Origin: an uncultured Porphyromonadaceae bacterium
Lineage (GTDB): Bacteria; Bacteroidota; Bacteroidia; Bacteroidales; Muribaculaceae
Length of the DNA: 10,868 nt
NCBI GenBank assembly: GCA_947176615.1
Contig: CAMWRO010000070.1
Coordinates: forward strand, 1-10,868
Direction of reading: 5' to 3'
Numbering within the stretch: position 1 is the first letter of the stretch; each line of letters opens with the position of its first letter. Under the pieces are notes generated by a model. It had not been told where the DNA came from. It worked only from the letters and a program-made list of their open reading frames with translations, and searched no databases. This document shows positions 1 to 7,445 of this stretch, in pieces. The position numbers and the translations under genes were made by a program.

Positions 1-1296
1 GCCGACCTTCTTCCCGAGGTCAGTTTCAACGCCAAAATCCCCGGATATTACAAGGAGTCCTCGACCTATCAGAACGAGGACGGCTCGTTCAGTTTCGTGC
101 GCAACAACTATCTCCAGATGTCGGGCGAGGTAGCGGTGACGCAGAACATTTGGCTGACCGGCGGCTCGCTGTCGCTGAGCACATCGCTTGATTTTCTACG
201 CCAGTTTGACGGAAACATCTCCAACCGCTACATGTCGCTGCCGGTCGCGCTGAAACTCAACCAGCCCATCTTCGGAGTCAACAACATCAAGTGGAACCGC
301 CGCATCGAGCCTGTGCGCTACAACGAGGCCAAGGCGCAGTTCCTGAGCGCGACCGAGGAGGTGGCGATGACCACGATCAATTATTTTTTCAACCTGCTGA
401 TAGGTCGCGAGAATGTCTCGATTGCGCGGCAGAACCTTGAAAACGCCACCAAGCTCTACGACGTGGCCAAGGCCAAGCGCGAGATGGGGCAGATCAGCGA
501 GAACGACCTGTTGCAGATGGAGCTCAACGTGCTCGATGCCCGCTCATCGCTCACGTCGGCCGAGAGCGACATGAAAAGCTACATGTTTCAGCTGCGCGCC
601 TTTCTCGACTATGGCGAGGATGTCAGCATCGTCCCCTCGATCCCCGAGAAAATCACCGAGGTCGACGTGACCTATGACCTCGCGCTTGAAAAGGCGCTTG
701 AAAACAACAAGTTTGCCAAAAATCTGCGCCGCCGTCAGCTTGAAGCCGACTATGCCGTCGCCAAGGCCAAAGGCGACCTGCGGCAGATTTCGCTCTTTGC
801 CCAAGTGGGTTACACCGGTGTCGGCAACCGGATCGGTGACGCCTATGACCCGCTGAAAGACAATCAGGTTGTCGAGGTCGGTGTCAAGATTCCCATTCTC
901 GACTGGGGCAAGCGGCGCGGTCAGGTCAAGGTCGCGCAGAGCAACCGCGAGGTTGTCGAGAGCCGCCTGCGGCAGGAGACGATGAACTTCAATCAGGACA
1001 TCTTCATCCTCGTCGAGCGTTTCAACAACCAGCAGCAACAGGTCGCCCTCGCCACCCGCGCCGACCAGATAGCGCAGCAACGCTACGCCACCAACGTCGA
1101 GACCTACCTCATCGGCAAAATCTCGACCCTCGACCTCAACGACTCGCAGGTAAAAAAAGACCAGTCGCGACAGGAATACTTCCGTCAGCTCTACAACTAC
1201 TGGTACTACTACTACCAGCTCCGCAGCCTGACCCTCTGGGACTTCTCCACCTCCTCAGGCATCGACGCCGACTTCGCCCGCATTTTGCGGCAGTAG
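1..1296 (+). CDS. TolC-family outer membrane efflux protein, 3' part
   Basis: The reading frame is open from the first base of the window, so the true start and signal peptide lie upstream; 431 residues are visible. The product is an outer membrane factor of the TolC/OEP family (PF02321 type), which forms the trimeric outer membrane channel of RND- or ABC-type efflux or type I export. The internal duplication of this family is visible: a strand-then-helix unit beginning near visible residue 84 (LKLNQPIFG) and its counterpart near residue 294 (GVKIPILDWGKRRGQ), each followed by long charged helices rich in Ala, Gln, Glu and Arg that would form the periplasmic coiled coils. The tail is rich in Tyr and Trp (NYWYYYYQLRSLTLWDF), as is common in Bacteroidota members. 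A GTG at 97 is only an in-frame Val, not a convincing start. GC is high (36 of 60 bases in 781-840), unlike the polysaccharide genes. It is probably the last gene of an efflux operon and functionally separate from what follows. Confidence 0.93.
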   Translation, partial: ADLLPEVSFNAKIPGYYKESSTYQNEDGSFSFVRNNYLQMSGEVAVTQNIWLTGGSLSLSTSLDFLRQFDGNISNRYMSLPVALKLNQPIFGVNNIKWNRRIEPVRYNEAKAQFLSATEEVAMTTINYFFNLLIGRENVSIARQNLENATKLYDVAKAKREMGQISENDLLQMELNVLDARSSLTSAESDMKSYMFQLRAFLDYGEDVSIVPSIPEKITEVDVTYDLALEKALENNKFAKNLRRRQLEADYAVAKAKGDLRQISLFAQVGYTGVGNRIGDAYDPLKDNQVVEVGVKIPILDWGKRRGQVKVAQSNREVVESRLRQETMNFNQDIFILVERFNNQQQQVALATRADQIAQQRYATNVETYLIGKISTLDLNDSQVKKDQSRQEYFRQLYNYWYYYYQLRSLTLWDFSTSSGIDADFARILRQ

Positions 1297-1306
1297 TCAG
1301 CTATAT

Positions 1307-1356
1307 AAAAGACTCAGGCGGGTCATCGTCTCACCGATGACCCGCCTGAGTTTTTT
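1307..1356. terminator. Bidirectional intrinsic terminator between convergent genes
   Basis: A perfect 17-bp stem (1312-1328 with 1335-1351) encloses the 6-base loop TCTCAC. On the + strand it is followed by a T tract (1351-1356). On the minus strand the A-rich run at 1307-1310 reads as a T tract after the same stem. It starts 10 bases after the TolC-family stop codon and ends 20 bases from the stop of the last glycosyltransferase gene, so it can terminate both transcription units. Confidence 0.92.
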
Positions 1357-1376
1357 ATCAAGATTTGCAAATAGAT

Positions 1377-2189
1377 TTATCTAAGCAGATGTGTGTAGAC
1401 AAATGACCTCAGCCTGTTGGGCATTACTCTGACGATGAAACGCATTGTCATATTTTTGAGGGTGGAGAATAAGCCGATATATCCCAGTTTATAAAATTTC
1501 CACAATAATGACCGCTCGGCCAAGGCATATTTCAATCCACCCCGACGATTATACATGTCGGCCGAGGTCCGGAACCGTAACAGGGATTCCTGAATGCTAT
1601 ACATCTTGGCCCCTCCGACAAGCATCCGGGCCCATAAATAGTAGTCTTCAAAAAGATAGAGCGGTTGATAACTTCCTGCTTTCTCAACCGCTCTTTTCCT
1701 GAACATCGCTACCGGGTGATTTACCGGGCAACGTCGTTTTCCGTATTCATAAAGTTCCTCGGGCGTTTCGGGTAATTTCCTTATTGACGTAATCTCATCG
1801 GGATTGTCGTTGATGAATTCCTCAATCCATGCGCTGCATAGGTCGATGTCTTTGTGACCTTCCATAAACTTGACTTGTCGCTCAAATCGTTGCGGCAATG
1901 CAATGTCATCCGTGTCCATCCGTGCCACCAGTTCGTGGGAACAATGTTTCAAACCCTCGTTCAATGCCGGTCCCAAGCCTCCGTTCTGTGGAAGTCTTAC
2001 GACTTTCATCTCGGGATGTTTTGCCGAAAATTCCCTTACGACTGCCTCAAGTTCTTCACCGACTGGGCCATCCTCGACCATCACAACTTCGTCGGGCATA
2101 AGCGACTGGCCAAAGACGCTCTCCAGACTTTGGCGCAAAAACTCCGGCCGCTCCTTCCAGTAAAGCGACATCAAAACAGAAAATGGCAT
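1377..2189 (-). CDS. AmsE-like family 2 glycosyltransferase
   Basis: This 270-residue GT-A fold glycosyltransferase (GT2) should transfer a sugar from a nucleotide donor to the lipid-linked repeat unit at the cytoplasmic face of the inner membrane. The N-terminal nucleotide-binding region includes VED at 38-40. The metal-binding DxD is DTDD at 92-95. NHPV at 157-160 and FEDYYLW at 180-186, with D182 the likely catalytic base, fit the amylovoran AmsE-like subgroup, as does an RFRTS..MYNRRGG segment at 205-218. The length is typical and no membrane segment is obvious. The ATG at 2189 lies 17 bases after the preceding stop, and this is the last gene before the terminator. Its base composition (roughly 50 to 60% GC in sampled lines) is higher than that of most of the cluster, which suggests a different origin. 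The donor and acceptor sugars cannot be read from the sequence. Confidence 0.9.
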   Translation of the reverse strand: MPFSVLMSLYWKERPEFLRQSLESVFGQSLMPDEVVMVEDGPVGEELEAVVREFSAKHPEMKVVRLPQNGGLGPALNEGLKHCSHELVARMDTDDIALPQRFERQVKFMEGHKDIDLCSAWIEEFINDNPDEITSIRKLPETPEELYEYGKRRCPVNHPVAMFRKRAVEKAGSYQPLYLFEDYYLWARMLVGGAKMYSIQESLLRFRTSADMYNRRGGLKYALAERSLLWKFYKLGYIGLFSTLKNMTMRFIVRVMPNRLRSFVYTHLLR

Positions 2190-2206
2190 AAAATAATAAG
2201 GTTATG

Positions 2207-3205
2207 TTAAACGCTACGGGAGGCAATTCGTTTTCGTCGAATATTATCTAATCTTGCCATTAATTGAGGACAGATACAACATCCAATAAGAAGCATTTTT
2301 TTATAAGATGAGACACCATTTACAAAAAGAGATTTCCACGAATGATGTCTGACATATGTCAGACATTCGTTATAATACTGTTCGTAATTTTTACGTTGGT
2401 TAGAAGCCTCAATTCTTACTACTGCCCCCATACGGAATTGGCATTTATGCCAATCCAGCATACTAATGACTTTAGGTGTCCTGATGGTCAAATCGTTATC
2501 AATTGCGTCCAAAGCGGCTGCGCCATTATAGAATTTCTCAATATTAAATTTGGACGTTGCGGACAAATAGTTGTTACGACGATAAAAATATACTTTACGA
2601 TTCCCTACACAAGTACAGTTGGCATTTTGTGAGACATCTGTGATGAATTTTAAACCTTCCCCATAAAATAGAGAGGATGAGAATCGGATATTCTTATCGA
2701 TTATTAAGGAACGTTTATATAATTTATTCCAACTTCCAACAATTATTTTTGGGGACAATAATAATGCTGTCGAATCTTCCCGAGAATAAATTTTGAAATT
2801 CTCTGTTGGTGTTTGTGTTTCTCGTAGTTTTGTGAAACACTCGGTTGAAAGGCAAAATTCAGCATTGCTATTGGATGCTAACTGTAGCATATATTCTGCA
2901 AAATCAGAACTAATGAAATCATCGGCATCAACGAATACAATGTATTCTCCCTTTGCGTGCTCAATACCATAATTACGAGCAATACTTACTCCTTCATTTT
3001 TTTTGTGAATGGCAATTATTCGCTTATCTTCAGACGCTAAACGATTGATTATATCCCCTGTCTTATCGGTCGACCCATCGTTGATGACGATTATTTCAAT
3101 ATTTTGATGAGTCTGATTGCATATAGACAAAATACATTGTTCAATGTATTTTTCAAAATTGTATGCTGGAATAATAAAAGAAATAGATGGTACAGCCTTA
3201 TTCAT
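2207..3205 (-). CDS. Family 2 glycosyltransferase (EpsJ-like type)
   Basis: This 332-residue GT2 enzyme opens with the classic IIPAYNFEKYIEQC stretch and NDGS at 42-45. It then has the donor-site run EGVSIARNYG (71-80) and the metal-binding VDADDF at 92-97. GSWNKLYKR at 157-165 and YFYRRNNYLSAT near 206-217 match the acceptor half of this large group of capsule and exopolysaccharide transferases. The position where many relatives have GED..F reads GEGLKF (182-187), so the usual Asp is Gly; Glu183 may take the role, or the motif simply varies in this subgroup. The start overlaps the stop of the preceding pyruvyl transferase-family gene in ATGAATAA (3205-3198), indicating translational coupling. 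The gene is AT-rich (33 to 35% GC in sampled lines) and contains an A8 run on the coding strand (2997-3004). Substrate is unknown. Confidence 0.9.
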   Translation of the reverse strand: MNKAVPSISFIIPAYNFEKYIEQCILSICNQTHQNIEIIVINDGSTDKTGDIINRLASEDKRIIAIHKKNEGVSIARNYGIEHAKGEYIVFVDADDFISSDFAEYMLQLASNSNAEFCLSTECFTKLRETQTPTENFKIYSREDSTALLLSPKIIVGSWNKLYKRSLIIDKNIRFSSSLFYGEGLKFITDVSQNANCTCVGNRKVYFYRRNNYLSATSKFNIEKFYNGAAALDAIDNDLTIRTPKVISMLDWHKCQFRMGAVVRIEASNQRKNYEQYYNECLTYVRHHSWKSLFVNGVSSYKKMLLIGCCICPQLMARLDNIRRKRIASRSV

Positions 3206-4292
3206 GGGTAATCATTTTATAAAGAATAGATTGAGACTCATAGCGGCGTTTGTTGACCTCTCTATTAACGCTGTCATATTCTATTTCGGGAGCCATTGTT
3301 TCAGCGAGTTTTTCCCATTCAGTAAAAATACGGTTGGATAGTCCATATTCGTTTAGTAAGTTCTTTAGTTTGAAATGATTGCTCTCGCGAGTTTTTACTG
3401 CAAATTTTGCTCCCGTAATAATCGACATGACACTTCCGTGAAAAGTATCAGTGATCACCTCGGTCGCATGTTTAAAATAAGCAAGTAAATTAATCGGGTC
3501 AACATCAATATTTTTGTCGCACCATCCGTGATAAAACCCGGGAGATATGATTTGCATATTACGGGAACGGGCATATTTTTTAATTGCGTCTACTTCCTCG
3601 GGGGTGTTCATTCGGTTGTCGTAGGCATATACAAGGAGATAATTTTTTTCAGCGGGTTTAGGCAAAGAGGCAATTTCGTCGATGTAGCCGTAGAGTAATA
3701 CCGGGTCGACAACAATATCAGGGCGTTTCCCTGTCAGACATTCGACAACATCAGCACTGTTTACATCTCTGACTGTCACGTTGCTCATTGATTCTAACCC
3801 ACTTTTGACAAAAGCTGTCGCGTGAAGGCGAGCAATATCCTCAATAGTGGTAGGTCCAAAACTTCCGGCATAGGAAAAAACATGGTCCGAAGGGAGACAG
3901 TGACCAAAAAATACTGGCGTAGGACCAGTGTGTAATGCAAAAACCTCGTCGCTGCCTACGATGACACCGTCAAGCTTTTCCGACTCACTATAATAGTCAC
4001 CGATTAAATCATAGTCGGCCTTATACTTTTGTAATGTTTTGCGTTTATTATAATTGTACAGGGTTTTCTTGATTCCCTGTTTCCTAAGATAATCGATAAA
4101 AATTCCAACACCTTTTATTGTAACGTCATATTTGGCTTTGAGCTCATGACCAAGGAAGTCGTAATTCTTATCAAACCGTAGTGCATGAGCTTCAATACCC
4201 ATCCGTTTGAGCACTCGTATTAGCGCAGTCAATTGCAATAATGCCCCATGATTATGAACATCATAGTGAGTGATTATACCGTAATGTTTCAT
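3198..4292 (-). CDS. Polysaccharide pyruvyl transferase family protein
   Basis: The 364-residue product belongs to the WcaK/CsaB-like polysaccharide pyruvyl transferase family (PF04230 type). Characterised members transfer a pyruvyl group from phosphoenolpyruvate to a sugar, forming a ketal that adds negative charge to the glycan. Family marks are the N-terminal NHGALLQ (14-20), GSDEVF (113-118), the VVDPVLLY stretch near 194-201 and the signature TDTFHGS at 281-287, whose His and the flanking basic and acidic residues form part of the active site in known members. I place the start at the ATG at 4292, which forms an ATGA overlap with the stop of the upstream glycosyltransferase. A longer form from a TTG at 4301 would add only three residues and is less likely. 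Some family members act on other acceptors or are uncharacterised, so pyruvylation is inferred. GC is about 47 to 48% in sampled lines, above its neighbours. Confidence 0.9.
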   Translation of the reverse strand: MKHYGIITHYDVHNHGALLQLTALIRVLKRMGIEAHALRFDKNYDFLGHELKAKYDVTIKGVGIFIDYLRKQGIKKTLYNYNKRKTLQKYKADYDLIGDYYSESEKLDGVIVGSDEVFALHTGPTPVFFGHCLPSDHVFSYAGSFGPTTIEDIARLHATAFVKSGLESMSNVTVRDVNSADVVECLTGKRPDIVVDPVLLYGYIDEIASLPKPAEKNYLLVYAYDNRMNTPEEVDAIKKYARSRNMQIISPGFYHGWCDKNIDVDPINLLAYFKHATEVITDTFHGSVMSIITGAKFAVKTRESNHFKLKNLLNEYGLSNRIFTEWEKLAETMAPEIEYDSVNREVNKRRYESQSILYKMITHE

Positions 4293-5047
4293 TTTGAACA
4301 AAGTTTAATTTTTAAGGCACGTCGCAGTAATTTAAAAGTAAGATTCACACGATATGCAATTTTATAGCAAATTGGGTTTTTGTTTAATGCAGCTTCAGCC
4401 GTATTTGAAACATTGTTTTCGTGAATACGATATAGCAAAAGAGGTTCATCAATAAATGCAACATTGAGATTTAGTATGATAGCCAATCGGGCAATCCATG
4501 TGTCATGAAGGATAAGATCCGGAGGGAATGGCATGCTGTAATTAAGCAATTTTCGGGTTATGGCTATATGGCAACCCGGAAAACCGTTGCGAAAAAGATT
4601 GGTAAACAATCCTCGGTTGATGTAGTTTGATGGGTATGCTTTTTCCAGTAACACATTGTTTTTTGCATCAATATTTGTCCGGTTGCTCATTACAAAGTCA
4701 CAATGTTGTAACTCTCTCATCATTACTGATACTTTGTTTTTACTCCAAATGTCATCTTGATCGGAAAGAAATATATAGTCACCTTTCGCATTTTTCAATG
4801 CATTTTCAAAGTTTGAAGTTACAAAGTAGTGTGAAGGAGATAGTTTATGTCGTTTGCCTTGATATTTGTGATGAAAAATTTTGATTCGGCTATCATTGAA
4901 AGAGGTAATGATTTCAATAGTGTCATCTGTAGACCCGTCATCTGATATAATTAATTCGTCGGCGCTACTTAACTGAGGTAGAATTGAATCAATTTGTTCG
5001 CGAATATATTTGCCGCCGTTATAAGTGGCCATGCAGACTGATATCAT
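4289..5047 (-). CDS. Family 2 glycosyltransferase (SDQDD / HDxW subgroup)
   Basis: This 252-residue GT2 enzyme shows CMATYNGGKYIREQIDSI at the N-terminus, SDDGST at 35-40 and the metal-binding SDQDD at 95-99. It also has GC at 158-159, HDTW at 181-184, where D182 is the probable catalytic base, and YRIHENNVS at 206-214. This motif set marks the subgroup that includes WfgS-like and rhamnosyltransferase-like enzymes of O-antigen and capsule clusters. Its closest likeness in the window is the GT2 at 5550-6482, which shares each motif in the same order. It is shorter at the C-terminus than that gene but complete through the fold. The start codon overlaps the stop of the small two-membrane-segment gene (ATGA, 5047-5044), and its stop overlaps the pyruvyl transferase-family start (ATGA, 4292-4289). 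Donor specificity cannot be assigned; rhamnose or another deoxysugar is only a family-level possibility. Confidence 0.9.
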   Translation of the reverse strand: MISVCMATYNGGKYIREQIDSILPQLSSADELIISDDGSTDDTIEIITSFNDSRIKIFHHKYQGKRHKLSPSHYFVTSNFENALKNAKGDYIFLSDQDDIWSKNKVSVMMRELQHCDFVMSNRTNIDAKNNVLLEKAYPSNYINRGLFTNLFRNGFPGCHIAITRKLLNYSMPFPPDLILHDTWIARLAIILNLNVAFIDEPLLLYRIHENNVSNTAEAALNKNPICYKIAYRVNLTFKLLRRALKIKLCSK

Positions 5048-5553
5048 TGATTTTCTTCTTGGTTTATTGTTGGCTTAGTCGTTTTTTCTGTTGGATTGAT
5101 ATTGTTGATGTTGCTATTCTCTTTTATTGTAGCCGAAAAGCCAATACAATTTTCTCTAATTGCGTCAAAAATTGATTTTTTTGATTTGTTTACTTGGTAC
5201 CATGCGATTCCGCAACAAATACCCACAATGGCAAAAACGACAGTTAGTGATGTCATGAATCCGGCCCAATAAGCTGATTCGCCATTAAATTCTTTAGTTG
5301 AGATAATGCAGATGAACAGACTGACTGATACCGGGGAACAGCAAAGGCAGAGCTTTTCCCAAATTGATGATTTGTCGTTTTTTAAAATACATAGTTCCAA
5401 TGTATCACAATGGATTGACATAATCTTGCTGCCTTCGTTTTCAAATACACGGTCATATCGTTTATGCCCTTGCAGCAGTATTTCTCCAGCCTTTAATGTA
5501 TGATTCTTTAAATCAGACTGCTGTTCAGGCGGAGTGGACTGAATTTCTGTCAT
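5044..5553 (-). CDS. Unrecognised small protein with two membrane segments
   Basis: I do not recognise this 169-residue protein. It has a polar N-terminal region (1-64) with a likely amphipathic helix around 24-60. Two hydrophobic segments follow, at about 68-85 and 97-119, joined by a short loop (KEFNGESAYW). Then comes a basic stretch (KSKKS at 123-127) and a tail (140-169) of low complexity, rich in Asn, Thr, Glu and Lys. The basic stretch after the second segment suggests that both ends face the cytoplasm. Cysteine is frequent, with nine residues, most in or next to the membrane segments (69, 71, 72, 82, 113, 114). It is almost certainly expressed, because ATGA overlaps couple it both to the GT2 before it (5553-5550) and to the GT2 after it (5047-5044). 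It has no glycosyltransferase, acyltransferase or transporter motif. It could be a scaffold, a regulator of the assembly machinery or an unrelated passenger. Confidence 0.8.
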   Translation of the reverse strand: MTEIQSTPPEQQSDLKNHTLKAGEILLQGHKRYDRVFENEGSKIMSIHCDTLELCILKNDKSSIWEKLCLCCSPVSVSLFICIISTKEFNGESAYWAGFMTSLTVVFAIVGICCGIAWYQVNKSKKSIFDAIRENCIGFSATIKENSNINNINPTEKTTKPTINQEENQ

Positions 5554-6482
5554 AATGTCCCTAACAGTATTTTAAGAGATAAAAAGAAATCAGTTTCTCG
5601 ATTGTTATATTTAATCTCTTTGTCTAAGAGTAATTTCAATTTATTGATAAAGGATTTATTGTAATTGATAAATTTATTGAAAAGGATTTTATCTTCGTCG
5701 GTTAATAGTGACCCAAATGCATTTAAGAAAATTTGATTTTGACGTAGTAAAATGCTTTTTGAAAAGTTTCCCTTTAATCTTTTTCTCATTCTTCCGATAA
5801 AATCGGGAGAACCAATCTGGTTGTTGTGATGTTGCCTGTAGAGAATCCGCGATTCTGAATCATATATTACTTTTCCAAGGAAACTGCATATTTGAAACAT
5901 AAGAAAGTCGTGGACTTTTATCTCCTCAGGTAAATGCGTCACATATAATTCAACGGCTTTGCGATTCATCACCATAGTGCACCCGGTTGCTATATTTTGT
6001 ATGAGAGCTTTTGCCTTTGTTAGATTTACCGGATGCAAATGTCCTTTTCTAAGAAAATTAAGATTTTCATCAACAAGAGTTGTATTGGAGCAGTAGGCAA
6101 CAGGTATCGCCGGGTCAAAAGAAGACACATTTTTAATACCGCGTTCCAATTTGTCAGGAAGCCAGACATCGTCTTGGTCGGCAAATGCGAAATATTGTAT
6201 GTCGGGATGCTTTTCGTATCCGAATTTGAGCAATTCAGTAAAACTTAATGCAAACCCAAGATTATCGCCTTCAATTAATTCGATTTTTTGCGGGTAGTTT
6301 TCGGCATATTTTTTAATAATATCGCAAGTGCAATCTTTAGAACAATCATCCCGACAAATAATTTTTAAATCTACATTTTTTTGAGAGAGAATACTGTCAA
6401 GCTGTTCTGCAATATATTTTTCTCCGCAGTATGATGATAGCAATACCAAGATTTTAGGTTGTTCTATCTTGTCAGAATCCAC
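5550..6482 (-). CDS. Family 2 glycosyltransferase (ADQDD subgroup, rhamnosyltransferase-like)
   Basis: This 310-residue GT2 enzyme carries RDDCS at 44-48, the metal-binding ADQDDVW at 101-107 and TGCTMVMNR at 166-174. It also has HDF at 191-193 (D192 the likely catalytic base) and YRQHHNNQIG at 215-224. This is the full motif set of the WfgS/rhamnosyltransferase-like GT2 subgroup, shared with the gene at 4289-5047. Residues 225-310 form a basic, mostly helical C-terminal extension that the shorter relative lacks. The start is a GTG at 6482 that overlaps the end of the preceding GT2 by 11 bases. No in-frame ATG exists before the first beta strand (KILVLLSSY at 10-18), so GTG is the best choice. 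Cytoplasmic action on the lipid-linked repeat unit is inferred from the family, and the sugar transferred is unknown. Confidence 0.9.
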   Translation of the reverse strand: MDSDKIEQPKILVLLSSYCGEKYIAEQLDSILSQKNVDLKIICRDDCSKDCTCDIIKKYAENYPQKIELIEGDNLGFALSFTELLKFGYEKHPDIQYFAFADQDDVWLPDKLERGIKNVSSFDPAIPVAYCSNTTLVDENLNFLRKGHLHPVNLTKAKALIQNIATGCTMVMNRKAVELYVTHLPEEIKVHDFLMFQICSFLGKVIYDSESRILYRQHHNNQIGSPDFIGRMRKRLKGNFSKSILLRQNQIFLNAFGSLLTDEDKILFNKFINYNKSFINKLKLLLDKEIKYNNRETDFFLSLKILLGTL

Positions 6483-7407
6483 AGTATGGCAAATTTAAAT
6501 GTTCTACAATTTTTTGATTCAAAACGCGAAAACTCGATAATATTGAATTGATTCGTACTGTCTTGTAGTTTAGATTATGAGTACTTAGAAATTCATTAAG
6601 TTTATCGGTGGGGAGAGCATTCCGTTTGATTACAAGATTGATAAATCGGTCGAAAGGTCGAAGTCGGATGCCATTTTGCTTGAAAATATTTTGAATATCA
6701 AAGTACACGTTTAATCGGGAAATAATTTTATCGTGAGAGCTTAACTGGTTATTGCTCAAGGAACCCTGTCGGATTAGATAGTTGTAATACCGTTGATTTG
6801 AAACTGAAATTTTTTGTGCTTTTAACCCGGTCAAAACCGAAAACAAAAAGTCGTTAGCAACTAATGACTCTTGAAATTTGATGTTGTTTTCGGTTACAAA
6901 TTTTCGGTTAAACAATTTGCCCCAAGGTTCAGTAAAAGAATATTTTAACCATCGGTGCAGTTGTGTGGTATTTTTGCATAAACGTCTAATCGTTTTTTCT
7001 CGTGATTCTAAATGATTAGAATGAGAAAGAGTCGTGTAATCCAAACAGTTGACATTAAAATATATTATATCATCGTCCATGTGATATACAGAATCCCAAA
7101 TATCTAATGTTTGGGGGACTAAAAAATCATCGGCATCAACAAATATCAGCCATTTGCCTACGGCATGGTTTAATCCTATATTTCTCGCCGCTCCGGCTCC
7201 TTTTCCTTTGTCACTGTAAATAAATTCTACAAAAGGATACTGAGGTTCGATATTCTTGATATTGTTTTTTTCATCGGGATTGCTGTTATCGTCAATTACG
7301 ATAATCTGAGTGCCTTTAGTCGGGATGGAATCAAGACATCGTCCAATTAAGTGGGAGAGGTTGCGATGAGGGATTATGACAGAGTATTTTATACTGTTTG
7401 ATTCCAT
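6472..7407 (-). CDS. Family 2 glycosyltransferase (DADD type)
   Basis: The 311-residue product begins with YSVIIPHRNLSHL, then DDNS at 39-42 and a long donor-site run GKGAGAARNIGLN (68-80), with the metal-binding DADD at 91-94. The acceptor half shows PWGKLFNRK at 161-169, ANDFLF at 184-189 (D186 likely the catalytic base) and YNYLIRQGSLS at 208-218, where RQGS is close to motifs that bind the donor diphosphate in GT2 enzymes. It is the first glycosyltransferase of the operon in transcription order, placed 38 bases after the polymerase gene. That gap is the longest inside the operon and holds no visible terminator or promoter. It ends inside the next GT2 gene with an 11-base overlap. The sequence is strongly AT-rich. 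Sugar specificity is unknown. Confidence 0.9.
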   Translation of the reverse strand: MESNSIKYSVIIPHRNLSHLIGRCLDSIPTKGTQIIVIDDNSNPDEKNNIKNIEPQYPFVEFIYSDKGKGAGAARNIGLNHAVGKWLIFVDADDFLVPQTLDIWDSVYHMDDDIIYFNVNCLDYTTLSHSNHLESREKTIRRLCKNTTQLHRWLKYSFTEPWGKLFNRKFVTENNIKFQESLVANDFLFSVLTGLKAQKISVSNQRYYNYLIRQGSLSNNQLSSHDKIISRLNVYFDIQNIFKQNGIRLRPFDRFINLVIKRNALPTDKLNEFLSTHNLNYKTVRINSILSSFRVLNQKIVEHLNLPYCGF

Positions 7408-7445
7408 TTTGTATAGAGTTCCATAATTATTGATTTCAGAAATGG

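Noticed and set aside
544..1080. A 178-codon open frame on the minus strand
   Set aside because: It lies antisense inside the TolC-family gene. High GC makes long antisense frames common, and the translation shows no recognisable domain.
1854..2210. Several overlapping + strand open frames of 67 to 118 codons
   Set aside because: They are mirror frames of the AmsE-like GT2, which has a complete motif set on the minus strand. Three overlapping frames here cannot all be genes, and none has a recognisable domain.
3117..3341. A 74-codon + strand open frame across a gene junction
   Set aside because: It is antisense to the coupled junction of the pyruvyl transferase-family gene and the GT2, and has no domain or promoter support.
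4290..4301. A TTG start at 4301 for the pyruvyl transferase-family gene
   Set aside because: The ATG at 4292 forms a four-base ATGA overlap like the neighbouring junctions, and the conserved N-terminal strand begins right after it.
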